Assembly (NCBI GenBank): GCA_026936335.1
Contig: JAPMXV010000011.1
Span: forward strand, 1 to 64,000
Direction: 5' to 3'
Origin: Mantamonas sphyraenae
Taxonomy: Eukaryota; CRuMs; Mantamonadidae
DNA length: 64,000 bases
This document shows positions 8,693 to 19,230 of this stretch, in pieces. How positions within the stretch are numbered: position 1 is the first letter of the stretch; each line of letters opens with the position of its first letter. The notes beneath the pieces were generated by a model. The model was not told where the DNA came from, searched no databases, and saw only the letters and a program-made list of their open reading frames with translations. The position numbers and the translations under genes were made by a program.

Positions 8693-11600
8693 TCACCCCG
8701 TCTTCTTCAACCTGCTCAACATGCTCATCGCCTCATTCATATCCACCTGCGGCGGTGCACTCTGCTGCCCAGCCGCCGGTGCTTTGCTCTTCTTGCGCCT
8801 GTTCCCTCGGAACGAATTGCCCGCTGACAACCCGGCCAGCAGCTCGTCCATCACGCCCTTCTGTGCGTCTTCGTTCCCGCCATTTCCACTCGGCAGCGCT
8901 CCAAACATCGGCATGCCCATTGGCTTCTTCTTTGCGCTCCCGCTTCCGCTCTCCGAGCTGCTCGAGCTGCTGCTCGACGCCTCTGCCGCTGCCGCCCGCT
9001 TTGCATCCTTCTCCGCCTTTTCCTTGATCTTCTTCAGCTCATCCTGGGCGTTGGTCCACTTCTTCATAAATGCCGCAATGCCCGCGAAAAACTCTTCCGG
9101 CACCGTCTTCTTCGGGTCTTCTCCGTAAAATTTCGCCAGTGCCTTAAAGTCCTCGTCCGCCTTGCCGATCTTCTCGCTCATTTCCTCCACCTTGTCCGCC
9201 GCACGGTCCCTAAACATGGACATCTTCATAAAGAACAAGTCGTCTTCGTCCACGGGCTCCTCGCACAGCGGCAGCTCCTTCTCGAGCACCTTGAGCGCCT
9301 TTTTGATCTGCGCCGCGTCTGCCTGCATGCTCTGCAGCACGCACCGTGTCGCTGCCTCCACCTCTGCCAGTTCCTCGGTGAAGCCCAGCAGGTCCGGATA
9401 CGACTTTTCGCACACCTGCACAATGTAGTGCAGCAGCGTCGTCTGGTTGTCCTTGCCCTTTGTGTCCGTCAGCTTTGCCAGCGAGTTGAGCTTGAAACCG
9501 TACGCGCCACCACGCGACCCTCCGCCGTTCAGCGTGTTGCCCATCGCCAGCACCAGCTCCAGCACCTTGAAGAACTTTTTCGACTCGCGCATCTGTTTGC
9601 ACGCCCCCAGAATCGTCTCGATTTCCGGCATCAGGTCTCCCATCTGCTCGTCGAACCGGTGGTAGAACATCATACAGTCCAACTTGACGCCCAGCCGCGG
9701 CACCTTGATCATTTCCAGCATGTACTTTTCCGGATTGTCCAGCATCTTGACGTCCCCGTCGTACTCCTCCAGCATCATCGTCTCCTCCTCCGTCGGCACG
9801 TACATCTTCATCGCCTTGACCTTGTCCTGCGGCAACATCTCCTCGTCCACCATCAGCACTGCCTTGCGCACTTCGGCGTATGTGCACCGGAACCGCGACA
9901 GCATAATCGAGCAGTTGTACCCTCGCTTCGAATCCAGCAACTGCACAATTGTCTTTTTCGCCTTTTCCTCCTTCTCCTTGCCCGCGTCGCTTTCCTCCTT
10001 CTTTGGCGCCTGCTTCTTCGCAAACATGTCTGTCAGGTCCTCCAGGTCCAGTTTGATCTTCTCGTCGTTCGCCTTTTCCCACACCGTCCCGTCGATCTTC
10101 ATATCCGGGATCTTGTTCCAGAACAGATTCTTCACCGGCTGTGGCGGCTTTACGCTCTTCTTCTTCGGCCGTCCCATCTGCACGGGCGCACCCATCCCCG
10201 GCGGCGGCGGCGGACCGGGCGGCCCCTTCTTTCCTCCCGGTGGCGGCGGCGGCGGCGGCGGGCCACCCGTCCTTGCTCCTCCAGGTGGAGGTGGCGGCGG
10301 AGGCGGCGCTGCAGTCGAAGACCCTCCTGGCGGAGGAGGCGGCGGCGGCGGCGCGGCCGTCGTCTTTGCCCCTCCTGGAGGCGGCGGCGCAGGCGGCGCT
10401 GCAGCTGTCACACGCGTTGTGTTTCCGTTGCTCATTCCAGGGGGAGGCGGCGGTGCAGGAGGCGGCGGTGCCCCAGTTGCTACGGCTGCCTTTGGCGCGC
10501 TTGCCACTGCCTTCAGCTCTGCCTTGAGCTTTTCGATCTCCGCCTTGAGCTTCTCGTTCTCCTCCACCATGGCCGCGTCCTTCACCTCCTTCACCACCTC
10601 CACCGTCTTTCCCTTTTCGCCCTCTCCCTCCGCCGCCGCCACCTCCTCTGCTCCCTCCGAACTTCCACTTCCACTTCCACTTCCATCCTCCCCCTCCCCC
10701 TCCCCGTCCCCGTCCCCTCCCCTGCCACCACCACCTTCTCCACAATCTTCTCCACCACCTTCACCTCCTGCTTCTCCATGTCCGCCTTCAGCTGGTCCCG
10801 TTCGCTCTCCAACGCTGCCACCTTGGCCTGCAGCTCCCCTTGCTTCCCCTCATACTCTGCCTTCAGCGCATCCACCTCTTCTGCACTGATTCCTGCGCTC
10901 GCTGCACTTGCACTCGCCTCACTCGCCTCACTCGCCTCCTTTGCGGCTTGCTTCGCCTCCTTCACCTGTTCCTCCGCCTCGGCCAGGCTCTTGGCCAACG
11001 CCTTGTTCTCCGCCTTGAACTTGCCCAGCGCCTTGCTGATCTCCACCAGCTTCATCTGCAGCGGCTTCTCTTCCAGCGACCCGTCCGTGTCGATCACTTT
11101 GCTCACAGCCACCACCGTCTCCTCCACCTTTTTGCTCCGCTTTTCCATGTCCGCCAGCGCCTGCTTGAGACCTTCCACCTCGTCCGCCAGCGTGTCTCGC
11201 TCACCCTTCATCTGTGTCAGGTGCTCCGTCACACGCGCCACGCTGTTTTCGTTGCTGCGAAAGTCCAGCAGTTCCCGACGTTCCTGCAGGATCGAGTCCA
11301 GGTCCGTCACAGCCTTGCTCACAAAGCTCTCCACCTCTTGCCACGTGATTTCCATCGCGTCTTCGCTCATGGTCGGAATGCGACCCAGCGACGCCACCAC
11401 CGACGCAAATTGGCCCTGGTACGGCGACTCTTGCATCGCTCGGATCAGTTCCTGAAGAACCTCGATCAGGTCCTTCGCCTCTCCTTCCTCCATCCCATCC
11501 ATCGACAGCGTCGCTCCGGCCTCCTTCAGCTCCTCCTGATCGGCTTCCATCTCCTCCTGGTACACGTCGATCTGCTTGTCCAGGCTTGCGTGGTCTCCGC

Positions 11601-12838
11601 GCAGCTCTTCCACAAGTCCCTGCATGCCCAGCTCGTCCAGTTCCAGTCGCCTCTTCATGCGCTCTTCCAGCTCTTCGACCAAGTTCACCAGGCAGTTGAC
11701 AAACTGGAACACCGTCGCCTTCACCTCGGGCGTCAGCTCCGTGCTCTTCAGCATGCCCACAATCGTCTCGTATCGCGTATTTTCGCGCTTGACCAGCTTA
11801 AAGTGGTTCACTGCCTCGTTCACCAGATTAAAACCTTCGTCTTGCACATAGCACAGCACAGTCAGCAGCTCCAGCACATTCTTTTGCACCTCCGCCGACG
11901 GCGAATCCTAAAAACACCACACACACAACTCCGTGCGTCAGCTCTCCTTTCCAATCCATCCCTTCCCGCTCCCCCCAAACCCAATCCCTCTCCACCCTCT
12001 CCACGCTCCACCTCCCCAAATCAACATACCAAACACATGCAGATTCCCTTGACCGAGTTGGGAGTGTTGTACACCTTTTCCAGGCCGGCCGTCGTGTTCA
12101 TGATGATCTTCAGACAGCTAATCACCTCCAGCTGCAACTGTGCCTCGTGGTCCGATTTCCTGTGTGCGTGTGTGTCCTCTCCATGTCAGCTCGCCCTGCC
12201 CTGGCCCTAAAAACCCCGCCCGGTCCGTTTCCCCTCTTGCGCAAACCCACTTGCTCTTCATATCCAGGTTCGACAGCAGGTCCATCAGCACCTGCACTCC
12301 CTTCAAGTCCATGAACTTTTGCATCCACGAGATGTTCTCGCTTTTCAGCGACACACGCAGGCCCTGCAGCTTCTGCAGCGTCGGATTCTCCTTCAGCTTC
12401 ACAACCACGAATTGCGGCGTCGTTTTGATGTCCCCGGCCTTGGCCTTCTGCGCTTCCTTCTCACGACACAACAGCTCCCACTTCTTCATGCTGTCCATCA
12501 TGTGCATCCTCCCGCGCGCCTCTTCAGGCAATCCTAGGTTGTCCTGTTCCGTGCGTGCGCACAAACGCCCCGCGGGTCAGATGAAGGCCCACTCTCCACA
12601 CTGCCATTTCCGGACCCTCCCGCCGCCCGCTTCCCGAACCTCGGCCCCTTCTGCCCTCTCCACCCATCTGCCCTGTTCGCCCACTCCACCCAACCCAACG
12701 TCCGCCTCTCCAACTCACCAGATACTCGTCAAACTGCTCCTTCAGCTCCGCGTCGCTCGGAAGGGGAGGCAGCTGTGGCTCCTCCTCCTTCTTCTCCGTC
12801 TTTTTGGCCTTCTTCTTGCCGAAGCCCAAGAAAGACAT
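8693..12838 (-). CDS. Diaphanous-related formin (GBD/FH3-FH1-FH2-DAD)
   Basis: Formins nucleate and elongate unbranched actin filaments. Start ATG is 12838-12836. Exons are 12838-12719, 12543-12251, 12159-12030 and 11907-8693, with consistent phases and GT-AG junctions. Order of parts: basic N-terminus (MSFLGFGKKK), Drf GBD/FH3 (exons 2-4), a long coiled coil, an FH1 with several poly-proline runs (10,200-10,470), FH2 (about 9,000-10,150; begins near NLFWNKIP) and a C-terminal DAD (VMDELLAGL followed by NRRKK). An intact GBD plus DAD implies Rho-GTPase-regulated autoinhibition. One frame change is needed in a G-run at about 10,690-10,735, between the coil and a GSGSGS linker. A base indel fits better than an intron. 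It is paired head-to-head with the LRR gene. Confidence 0.93.
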
Positions 12839-12991
12839 GTCTGCCCGTCCTGTTGTCCATCCACGCACGCGCCACATACACGCACACCCCATCCCGTGTC
12901 AGTCCTCTCTCCTCTCATCCTCTCCCGTCCTCACCGCCTCCACCAACGCACGAGTTTGTCGTTGCTGCGCCCCCGCGCCGCCAAGCCCCCC
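12839..12991. promoter_or_regulatory. Divergent promoter, formin / LRR gene
   Basis: 152 bp separates the two start codons of oppositely oriented genes, so it must hold both promoters and both 5' untranslated regions. It is C-rich, and no TATA box or other recognised element is evident. Confidence 0.55.
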
Positions 12992-15357
12992 ATGTCCAAA
13001 ACCTCCTATTCGGCGGGTGACTACCCCATGACCGAGGACCTCCTTGTCGACACCATGGAGGCTGACAATCTCGAGGAGATGGAAGAGATCGAGATCCTCT
13101 TTGATGTCGTCACAGAGCTTGGCGGCTTTGAACGCTGCTCCAGTCTCCGAGTCCTCACCAGTACGTCCATCCACCCACCTGTGTTCACCCACGCATGCTA
13201 CCCTTCCTCCCCTTCCCCCCCTCCCGCTAACACACCTTCCCCTCCCAGTGATTCGAAACGACCTCCAGCACATCTCCAACCTCGAACCACTCCAGACCAC
13301 GCTGCAACGCCTCACCCTCACCTTTCAAGACATCACCACCATCGATGGCCTCGACTCTCTCATCAACCTCCGCGAGCTCTACCTCAACAACAACCGCATC
13401 ACCGATATCTCGGGCCTCGAAGGGTAGGTGCCCGTTTCCCCATCCCACAACACCTTTCCCCCCCACCCCGCCCTCCTCTCTCGTCACCCCCCTCTCCCCC
13501 TGTCCCCCCCCCCCCCCCCCCTCCCCTCCCTCCCTCTCACACACCCTCCTTCCCCGTATCCACCCTCCTTCTCCCCTCTCCCTCGCCTCCCACATCATTC
13601 CCGCCAAAAACGCCCACCAACATCCCAACCCCGCCGCCCGTTTCCTGTCCCACAGCTGCACAAATTTGCAAAAGCTGTGGTTGCACAACAACCGAATCCG
13701 CGCCATCACCGGCCTCGACTCTCTCAACGACCTGCGTGAACTGTGGCTCCAGTCCAACGAGATCCGCGCCATCGAAGGCCTGGACACGCTCACCAACCTT
13801 CAGGTGCTCGCCCTCTCCGACAATCCTCTCTCTGACTTTTCCCAGCTCGCCGCCCTCGTCGACCTGCCCGCTCTGTACAATGTCTCCTTCCGCGAAGCCC
13901 ACTTTGAGCCCTGCCCAATGACCAACGTCGACGGCTACCGCGACTTTGTTGTCTTCCACCTCAAGCAGGTGCGCGTGCTCGACGGCGAGAACCTCGACGA
14001 CGGCGATCGCGACACTGTCCACGACATGTACCTCAAGTCTGTCCTCGACTTCAACGAGAAGCTCGAGGGCCTCAAGCGCGAAAACTTTGACCAGATGCAG
14101 ATCATTGAGCAGCGTCGCCAGGGAAACGAGCGGGCCGCACTGCGCACGAAAAAGTCCCTCAGCGACTCCTTCCTCAGTCTCGAGTCCAGTGTCATGGGCG
14201 GCCGACACAAGATCCTCGAGGAGCACGAGCGCCAACGCAGCATCCGTACAGACAACAACGCACGCCTGCAAAAGAATCTCAGCGCCCTCAAACGCGAGTA
14301 CGTCAAAGAGGTGGAACGGCTCATCCGCCAGGAGAAGGAAGAGGCCGATGCCGTGGAGAAGCAGCATCGTGCTTTGCGCGACAAGATCGAAGTCGACATT
14401 GAAGAGAGCGTCTATATGCTCAGCATGCAGGAGAGCGAACAGACAGAGGTCATCTGCGAAGAGATGCGCGAAAAGGCACCTGAACACAGGTTTGTGCGCA
14501 TGCACTTTGACGAGACCGCACACGCCACGCCGCAGCAACAACAGGCCGCAGCCGGCACCCAAACCAAACTCGCCCGAGTGTACAAAATCCACGCCCCAGG
14601 GCGCCAGGCCGTGTTTGAACAGGCGTTGCAGGATGCCCAACTGCAAGGCGAGGCAGAAGCAGAGGTGGAGCGTGTGTACTACTGGGAGGACAGGGACACC
14701 GTGCGCGAGATTGTCGAACGCGGCTTTGGCAACATCTTTGGCACGCAGGACGGCTCGGGCATCAAGCGGCCCATTGTCCTTCACCGCACCTGGGCCCAGG
14801 CCGTGGCTGGCGTGCAGAGTGACGATGCCATCAATGTCGTCCTCCTCATGTGCCGTCTTGTACGCGGCAAGTGTCTCCACGAAGAGAACGCCATGCTGCA
14901 CGACGGTGTCGACGCCTACGCCGACTTTGCTGCACGTGGCATCGACTCTGTTGAACTGGGCGACTCGTCCGGCGTCCTCCTCGCCCTCCAGCCAGATCTC
15001 CTCCTCCCGGACTACTACATGCGTCTGCAGGTCCGTGGCAGCTCGGCAGACCTTTCTACCGCCGAGTTTGTTGAAACCGAAATGGCTTTTAACGACTTTG
15101 TGCAGGAGCTGCTGCTGAAGGAGACGTGTGCCGCACGCGAGTACGAACAGTTGCGCACCCTCGAAGCCCAGGTCCAGTCCGAGTTTCAACAGCACCACCA
15201 ACGCCTCTGGTCCCATCTCGATCCCACCACAGCGACCCTTGTCGCCGAACGTGACCAAGAGATTGCCATGATGAAAAACTCCCTCGCCAATCTCCGCAAA
15301 CAGATCAACGCCGAGCGCGAGATCCAAGAGTCCCTCGTGCGTGAGCTCAACCGGTGA
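12992..15357 (+). CDS. SDS22-like leucine-rich repeat protein with coiled coil and PARP-like C-terminal region
   Basis: Three exons (12992-13160, 13249-13423, 13656-15357; phases 1 and 2) give 681 residues. After an acidic start come SDS22-type 22-residue LRRs (LRELYLNNNRI, LQKLWLHNNRI, LRELWLQSNEI, LQVLALSDNPL) and a capping motif (DFVVFHLKQVRVLDG). A long charged coiled coil follows (14040-14480). The C-terminal part (about 14570-15040) shows features reminiscent of a poly-ADP-ribose polymerase fold: YWEDRDTVREIVERGFGNIFG, then IVLHRTW, then VVLLMCRLVRGKC, and a late G.SSGVLLAL...Y segment. I do not see the canonical catalytic H-Y-E set, so activity is unproven. SDS22-type LRR proteins often act at cilia or with protein phosphatase 1. 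The intron at 13424-13655 contains a C-run of about 18. Confidence 0.8.
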
Positions 15358-15416
15358 CGACCTGGTCCAACTGCATCCAATGCAATGCAATGCAATCCAT
15401 CCATTGTTCTTTCTCC

Positions 15417-16243
15417 TCATCCCTGCTGCTGCTGCTGCTGCTCCACACCACCGGCGCCGTCCACCTCTGCAAGCTCCGCATCCAGCATCCGCTGCTGTGT
15501 CTCGTTGCGCAGACCAAACCGTCCCAGTCGCTTCTCTCCCTCCTCCTGCGGAATCTCTGCCACTTTGATTGTCAGGTTGCTGTACCGCCGGTGCTTCACT
15601 CCTGTGCGTCCACGTCCGTGGTAGTTCTGCCTCTTCAACGTGATCCCCTTGGTCACATACGCCTCCGCTGCACATGCGTTCCATTGTGCGTCCCACATGA
15701 GCCCACCGTACGTGTGAGTATCCTCCACATGCCTCCCCCTCCATGAACCCGGTCCCCAGGAGAATACTCACCGACCAGCAACCGGTCCGCATCCATCTCA
15801 TAGTTGTTGACAGCGTTGCTGATGGCCCCTTCCAGTGTCTCCAGCACACTTGTGCGTGCATGCCGTCTGGGTGAGAACGTCAGCTGTGCCAGGGCCTCCT
15901 GCAACCCGTTTTCCGGGTGTCAGCATGCGCGCTCTTTCCCTCCTTGGCCCCTCCTCCTTCCCGCACAGCCCTCCTGCTTCCACACACTCACGTTTGCATT
16001 CAGGCCACGGATCATCTGTGCAATCTCGTTCATCTTTTTCGGGCTGTGATGCACATTGCGGGCCCTGGCGCTTGCCACCGGCGCGTCCTCTGGCACCTTC
16101 ACCTTTCCCCCGTTCTTGCTCCTGCCTTGCACCACGGCAGACATGCACACTGCGCGTGTGCACACCCCATCCACCATGGCTGCCACGCCGGCACTCTGCA
16201 CCCCTCTGTACACCAGCCCTCCCTGATTGACCCGGCTGAACAT
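15417..16243 (-). CDS. MRPL22: Mitochondrial ribosomal protein uL22 (L22)
   Basis: Exons 16243-15992, 15898-15772 and 15667-15417 join in phases 0 and 1 to give 209 residues. The core matches uL22: SARNVHHSPKKM-type start of the domain (ARARNVHHSPKKMNEIAQMIRG), AISNAVNNYEMD in the middle, and VTKGITLKRQNYHGRGRTG, the loop that lines the peptide exit tunnel. The long N-terminus, rich in R, V and A with few acids, fits a mitochondrial presequence, which is why I call it the organellar form. It ends in a short poly-Q. It is convergent with the LRR gene (59 bp between stops) and divergent from the PrsW gene. Confidence 0.9.
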
Positions 16244-16299
16244 CGCTTTTCTCTGCCTCCCCTCGCGCCAACCAATCCTCCTCCTCCTCGCATCACACG
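16244..16299. promoter_or_regulatory. 56-bp divergent promoter, uL22m / PrsW
   Basis: Only 56 bp separates the two ATGs. It contains GCGCCAACCAAT, a CCAAT box next to a GCGC element, followed by a TCC-rich stretch before the plus-strand start. A bidirectional promoter is the simplest reading. Confidence 0.55.
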
Positions 16300-17678
16300 A
16301 TGTCGGAACAGTCCACCAAAGTCAACATCTTTTCCGACGGAACATCCGCCTCGTATGGAGGCACCGCTGTCCAGGGCCAGCAGGCGCCGTACGGTGGCGG
16401 CGTCACCACAGCCCCTCCGCCAAACTACGCCCCCACCGTAGACTCGCTGCAGTCGCAGCAACAGCGACAACAGTACGCCTACAACGCCTACAACGCCAAC
16501 AACCCACAGGGCAACCATGGAGGCTACCCGGGCAACCAGGGGCAAGACACCGTGGTGATTTCCTCCGACCGCATCTACCAGGTCCAGCAGCAGCGTATGC
16601 ACAACACAAACCTCATCAATGCCAACGATGGAGACCAATATGCACTGCGTTGTTTCCAGTTCTGCTGCATCTGCTTCCTGGTCACCATCATTGTCGTGTG
16701 TATCGCCATGTCCAATTTTCTGCCCCTGCTCCTCTGGTTCATGGGCCTCCTCCCCGGCGCCGTCCTCCTCCTCCGCTACTACCGCCCCTACCGTCACCTG
16801 GTCGACACAAACACCGCTGCCCTCATGGCCCTCATGGGCATGCTGAGCATCATTCCGGCCGTTCTGGTCGAACTCGGCCTTGGCTACGTCTTTGCCTTTG
16901 CCGACCACATGGTCATCCTCAACGCATTCTTTCAGGCCTTTCTCGTTGCTTCCTTGGTGGAGGAATCCACAAAGTGAGTGCTGCCCACGCCTTGGCCAGT
17001 CCACTCGCCACTGTCCACGCATTCCGCCGTGTGAAAAAATCCCAAAGGCCCCAAACTCACTTCTCTCCCCTTGTTCCCCCCCCCCCACACAGGTACATCA
17101 CCATCTTCTTCACCAAACGCGACTACCGCAACCAGCACCAGTACTCGGGCCTTGTCTACGGCCTCTGCATGTCCATGGGCTTTGCCACGGTGGAGAATCT
17201 CGGCTACGTTGCCCAGGGCAGGGGTCTGGTCGGCGTCATCATGACCGGTGTCATGCGTGCCGTCGCTGCCGTTCCCATGCATTGCCTCACTGGCATGTAC
17301 ATGGGCACCCTCATTGCTGACCGCAACCCGGCCGACACCGGCTCCCGTCACCCGTTCTGGAAGATCTTCCTTCCCCCGTTCCTCCTCCACGGCATCTACG
17401 ATTTCACTCTGTTTGCCACGGCCGGCAGTGGCGACGTTGGCCTTTCCTTTGGCATGCTCGCCGTCAATCTCGTCCTCGTCATCATCGGCTTTGTCGTCTT
17501 TGAACAAAAGATCAAGCCGCAAACCGACGAGTACGCAGGCACCGGCACCTATGTCCAGTTTGACCCCCAGCAGCAGCAGCAGCAACAGCAGCAACAGCAA
17601 GTGGTCCATCCAGCCCAACCTGTCCATGCGGCCCACCCTGTCCACCAGCAACAATACGCGGGACCGCAAAACGTGTGA
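16300..17678 (+). CDS. PrsW-family intramembrane metalloprotease
   Basis: Two exons (16300-16973 and 17093-17678, phase 2) encode 419 residues. The N-terminal 110 residues are Q/Y/G-rich and cytosolic-looking. Multiple membrane helices then carry the PrsW signatures in order: a VEESTKY motif spanning the splice site, ATVENLGY, PMHCLTGMYMG and LHGIYDF. These match the EExxK, ENxxY, HxxxG and HxxxD positions thought to bind metal. Bacterial PrsW cleaves anti-sigma factors; eukaryotic members are poorly characterised. The C-terminus has a CAG-encoded poly-Q run (17571-17600). The intron has a C-run before the acceptor. Only 13 bp separates its stop from the CFAP298 stop. Confidence 0.88.
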
Positions 17679-17691
17679 TTGTGGCTGCCCT

Positions 17692-18776
17692 TCATTTCGG
17701 AAGAAAACTGATGTTGCCCATGCCTCGGAAGTTTGCTTTGAGCGAGGACGAGTTGGCCCACTGCTGGGACAGGTACGAGTCGTCGTTGTCTCCGTTCATA
17801 CGCTCCTCCTCCTGCTGCTTCTTGTGGTAGTACGCCATCATCTGCTTCTGCGTCTCTGGATCCACAGTGGGTTCGCGCACAGGAGCCCCCGACCCATGCC
17901 GAGCCAGCTTCACAATCACTTTGCTCTTCTCATACTTGCCCACAAAGTCCCTCAGCACAAAGTCCTCGTCCCGCAGCAACTCCTTGCTCCCAAACCACAC
18001 CGCGTCCTTGTCCGCGTCAAACACCTCCTTTGCATGGGCAGACCCTTCCAACACCTCTGTTCCCTCCATAATCATTGCCACAGGGTCCCATTCTGGGAAT
18101 GGCTGGTCGTTGGCCGCAATCAGCAGCGCCCCACGCAACTCCGCAAACGCCCCTTCCACCTGCTCCATGCTGCACGTCTTGCGCCTCTCTGCCTGTTCCT
18201 TGTCCAACAGCGACCTTGCGTCTGCCACTGCCTTTTCAATCGTCCCCTGAGCCTCTTCCGTCGGTGCTGCATGGCCACCGGAGCCACACGACCGTTGGCG
18301 TCAGTTTCTTTTCTGATCACCCCCGCTCACCGTTCCCACACAGCACACACCAACCCGCCCCCCCTCCTCCCCCCTCCCCTCCAACCCACCCTCCCTCCAC
18401 CCCGCCTCTCAAGCGACCACCCTTCCCCGGGCTCTCTCCAAAACCTACGCTTGTTTGTACGCCTGTGTGTCGGATCACCTTCCGCCTCGCCATTCCCGTC
18501 CTCCTCACTGCTGCTGCTTGCACTGCTGCTGCTGCTGCTGCTGCTCTCGCCATCCACATTCAACTTGGCCAGTTCTGTGGACAGCCCCTGCTCGTCCACA
18601 GGCTTTGCAAAGCCGTACTTGGCATAGTCCAGCGCCGCGTCGCACAAGCGCGCCAATCGCTCCCGCGCGTTGTTCAGCTCAATCACCACACGCACCGCCT
18701 CATCCGTGGGCGTATCCAGCGTCGACTCCACAATAAACTGCCGTTTCTCGTCTCGCTTCACATGCAAGAGCACCAT
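17692..18776 (-). CDS. CFAP298: Cilia- and flagella-associated protein 298
   Basis: Exons 18776-18479 and 18266-17692 join in phase 1 to give 290 residues, the same length as I recall for the human protein. It starts MVLLHVKRDEKRQF, as the family does, and keeps the TIEKAV coil, the LRGALLI segment, a DFVGKYEKSKVIVKL block, RHGSGAPVREP, and a C-terminal MAYYHKKQQEE...DDSYLSQQWA...L region. The family is needed for axonemal dynein arm assembly and normal cilia, so this organism builds motile flagella or cilia at some stage. A species-specific poly-serine insert, encoded by a CTG/CAG repeat at about 18519-18545, lies in exon 1. Confidence 0.95.
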
Positions 18777-19230
18777 CTGAACTACAAACTACGGAAATTG
18801 GAAATGGATTCTTCTGCACCTGGAAGCGCGACTTTGATTGTTCCGCACCACCACCACCGCACGCACCTCCCACAGACACACGCTGCCGGGTTGTGCCGAC
18901 GAGGCGGGGACAAGGCGTGTTCCAGAAGGGCAGACCAAGCGGACAGGACAACGAGCCCGTAGAGGGACAAACAATCGGACGGCACAGGCAAGCGCCACCA
19001 CAACGTAAAGCAGCCACTTGCCCCTCTGACGGCCGTCACGACCATTCCATCAATCCCCTCACAGACTCCATCCCGTCCATCTGACCCCTCTCATGCACGT
19101 CGGACCTCCTCCCACAACTCCTCGCCGCCCCGGCTGCGTGCTCGCTTGCGCGACGCAGGCAATGCACACAGGCGGCAATGCGCAACAGCCGCTGCTGTTG
19201 CTGTTGCTGCTGCTGCTGCTGCTGCTGCAT
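18777..19230. other. Intergenic region with CAG trinucleotide repeat
   Basis: This stretch holds the promoter of the minus-strand CFAP298 gene at its left and the 3' untranslated region of EF2 at its right. Directly after the EF2 stop codon the EF2 strand reads ATG followed by a CAG/CAA run (plus-strand 19191-19229, CTG-rich). I see no additional gene. Confidence 0.6.

Noticed and set aside
9428-11455. 675-residue plus-strand open frame opposite the formin
   Set aside because: Antisense to FH1/FH2 and coiled-coil coding sequence; R/L/H-rich with no recognisable domain.
13537-15861. 774-residue minus-strand open frame opposite the LRR gene
   Set aside because: It crosses the LRR exons antisense and overlaps the uL22m exons in a wrong frame; no family features.
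19191-19229. Poly-Q extension of EF2 by stop readthrough
   Set aside because: EF2 ends at the family-typical DKL with a TAA stop; the CAG run follows in the 3' untranslated region.
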